Origin: Thermodesulfobacteriota bacterium
Lineage (GTDB): Bacteria > Desulfobacterota > Desulfobacteria > Desulfobacterales > RPRI01
Assembly (NCBI GenBank): GCA_030836965.1
Contig: JAUPLM010000419.1
Coordinates: 1-6,989, forward strand
Direction of reading: 5' to 3'
Length of the DNA stretch: 6,989 nt
In this document: piece by piece, positions 6,476-6,989 of the stretch
How the letters are laid out: the number at the start of each line of letters is the position of its first letter
How positions within the stretch are numbered: the stretch's first letter is position 1
The notes under the pieces: generated by a model
The model's input: the letters and a program-made list of their open reading frames with translations, nothing else
Told to the model about the DNA's origin: nothing
Database searches by the model: none
Made by a program: the position numbers and the translations under genes

Positions 6476-6989
6476 TTACGAATCGGAGCGTCGGCAGGAA
6501 CGGGCGCGGGTTACTCTCCGGTTTCGGGTGGAATTCGCAGGCGTGCGGGCAAACTCAGCGTCCTTACGGGGAGCCGGTATCTTATAGTCGAAGCCGTCTA
6601 TTGTATTACGCCTCAGCGGGCATCCAAGAATCCTTTCGATTGCCCGTACAGTCGCCGTATCATCTCTTGTAACAAGAGTGAACGCATCGCCGCTTTTTTC
6701 GGCCCGGCCGGTCCTGCCTATGCGATGGATATATGCCTCCGGCGTATCGGAAATGTCGTAGTTGATGACATGCGATATTCGGTCCACGTCGATTCCGCGT
6801 GCGGCAATATCGGTTGCCACCAGAATCTGGTAAGTGCCGTCCCGGAAACCTTCCATGGCGGCCTGCCGCTTATTCTGTGAGAGATTCCCCTGCAATGAAG
6901 CGGTTCTGAAACCGGCTTTCGAAAGTTGTTCCCCCAGCTTTTTTGCGCGATGTTTTGTACGGGCGAACACCAGCACCGACTCCGTATCC
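6476..6989 (-). CDS. DEAD-box RNA helicase, RhlE-like, C-terminal part
   Basis: The frame is open to the right edge, so the N-terminal RecA1 domain with the Walker A and DEAD motifs is outside the window; about 170 residues are visible. The second RecA domain is intact: motif IV SVLVFAR (visible residues 4-10), the QxxR element (Q38, R41), motif V ATDIAARGID (58-67) and motif VI HRIGRTGRA (88-96) with its arginine finger. A Met at the GTG codon at 6976 falls inside motif IV and is not a real start. The tail after about residue 125 is short and arginine-rich (ending RARSCRRSDS), suggesting non-specific RNA contact. Such ATP-dependent helicases remodel RNA in ribosome assembly and mRNA decay, often in the cold. 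The RTKHRAKKLGEQL wording resembles RhlE more than DeaD or DbpA, but subfamily is uncertain without the N-terminus. The kinase gene lies 266 bp downstream on the same strand, probably as a separate transcript. Confidence 0.93.
   Translation of the reverse strand, partial: DTESVLVFARTKHRAKKLGEQLSKAGFRTASLQGNLSQNKRQAAMEGFRDGTYQILVATDIAARGIDVDRISHVINYDISDTPEAYIHRIGRTGRAEKSGDAFTLVTRDDTATVRAIERILGCPLRRNTIDGFDYKIPAPRKDAEFARTPANSTRNRRVTRARSCRRSDS

Noticed and set aside
6352..6672. Plus-strand open frame of 106 codons across the intergenic region into the helicase
   Set aside because: It has no good ribosome binding site and no recognisable domain, and most of it is antisense to conserved helicase sequence.
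1..6989. tRNA or rRNA genes, CRISPR arrays, insertion sequences, attachment sites
   Set aside because: I saw no cloverleaf with a CCA end, no regularly spaced repeats, no transposase or integrase motifs and no terminal inverted repeats anywhere in the window.

Overview
The window holds four protein genes from what looks like an anaerobic bacterium. The key indicator is a complete anaerobic Ni-Fe carbon monoxide dehydrogenase catalytic subunit (cooS). The large multi-PAS/GAF hybrid histidine kinase next to it is of a style common in Desulfobacterota (former Deltaproteobacteria) and related anaerobes. That assignment is an inference from gene style and protein wording only; no marker gene such as rRNA is present.

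Layout. (1) 1-671, minus strand: the N-terminal third of a YyaL/SSP411-type thioredoxin-domain protein, running off the left edge and starting from an exceptionally strong ribosome binding site. (2) 672-891: a 220-bp divergent intergenic region crowded with dyad-symmetric elements, including a perfect 16-bp palindrome, and ending in the cooS ribosome binding site. (3) 892-2868, plus strand: cooS, complete, with all cluster ligands identifiable. (4) 2869-2990: a convergent gap with a 15-bp perfect hairpin that can act as a terminator for both flanking genes. (5) 2991-6209, minus strand: a 1072-residue soluble hybrid sensor kinase, PAS-PAS-GAF-PAS-PAS-HisKA-HATPase-receiver. (6) 6210-6475: an intergenic region with a hairpin terminator, a consensus -35 box beside a 10-bp palindrome, and a second possible promoter. 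(7) 6476-6989, minus strand: the C-terminal half of a DEAD-box RNA helicase of the RhlE type, entering from the right edge.

How the genes fit together. cooS is transcribed as a single-gene unit: its upstream neighbour is divergent and its downstream neighbour convergent. No nickel-insertion gene (cooC), ferredoxin (cooF), acetyl-CoA synthase or hydrogenase gene is in view, so electrons and maturation must be supplied from elsewhere or from genes outside the window. The kinase faces cooS tail to tail and has no separate response regulator beside it, so any link between the two is only positional. The strongest leads are the dense dyads upstream of cooS, the shortened spacing between two active-site cysteines in CooS, and the orphan status of this CODH. 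I found no convincing new multi-gene system.
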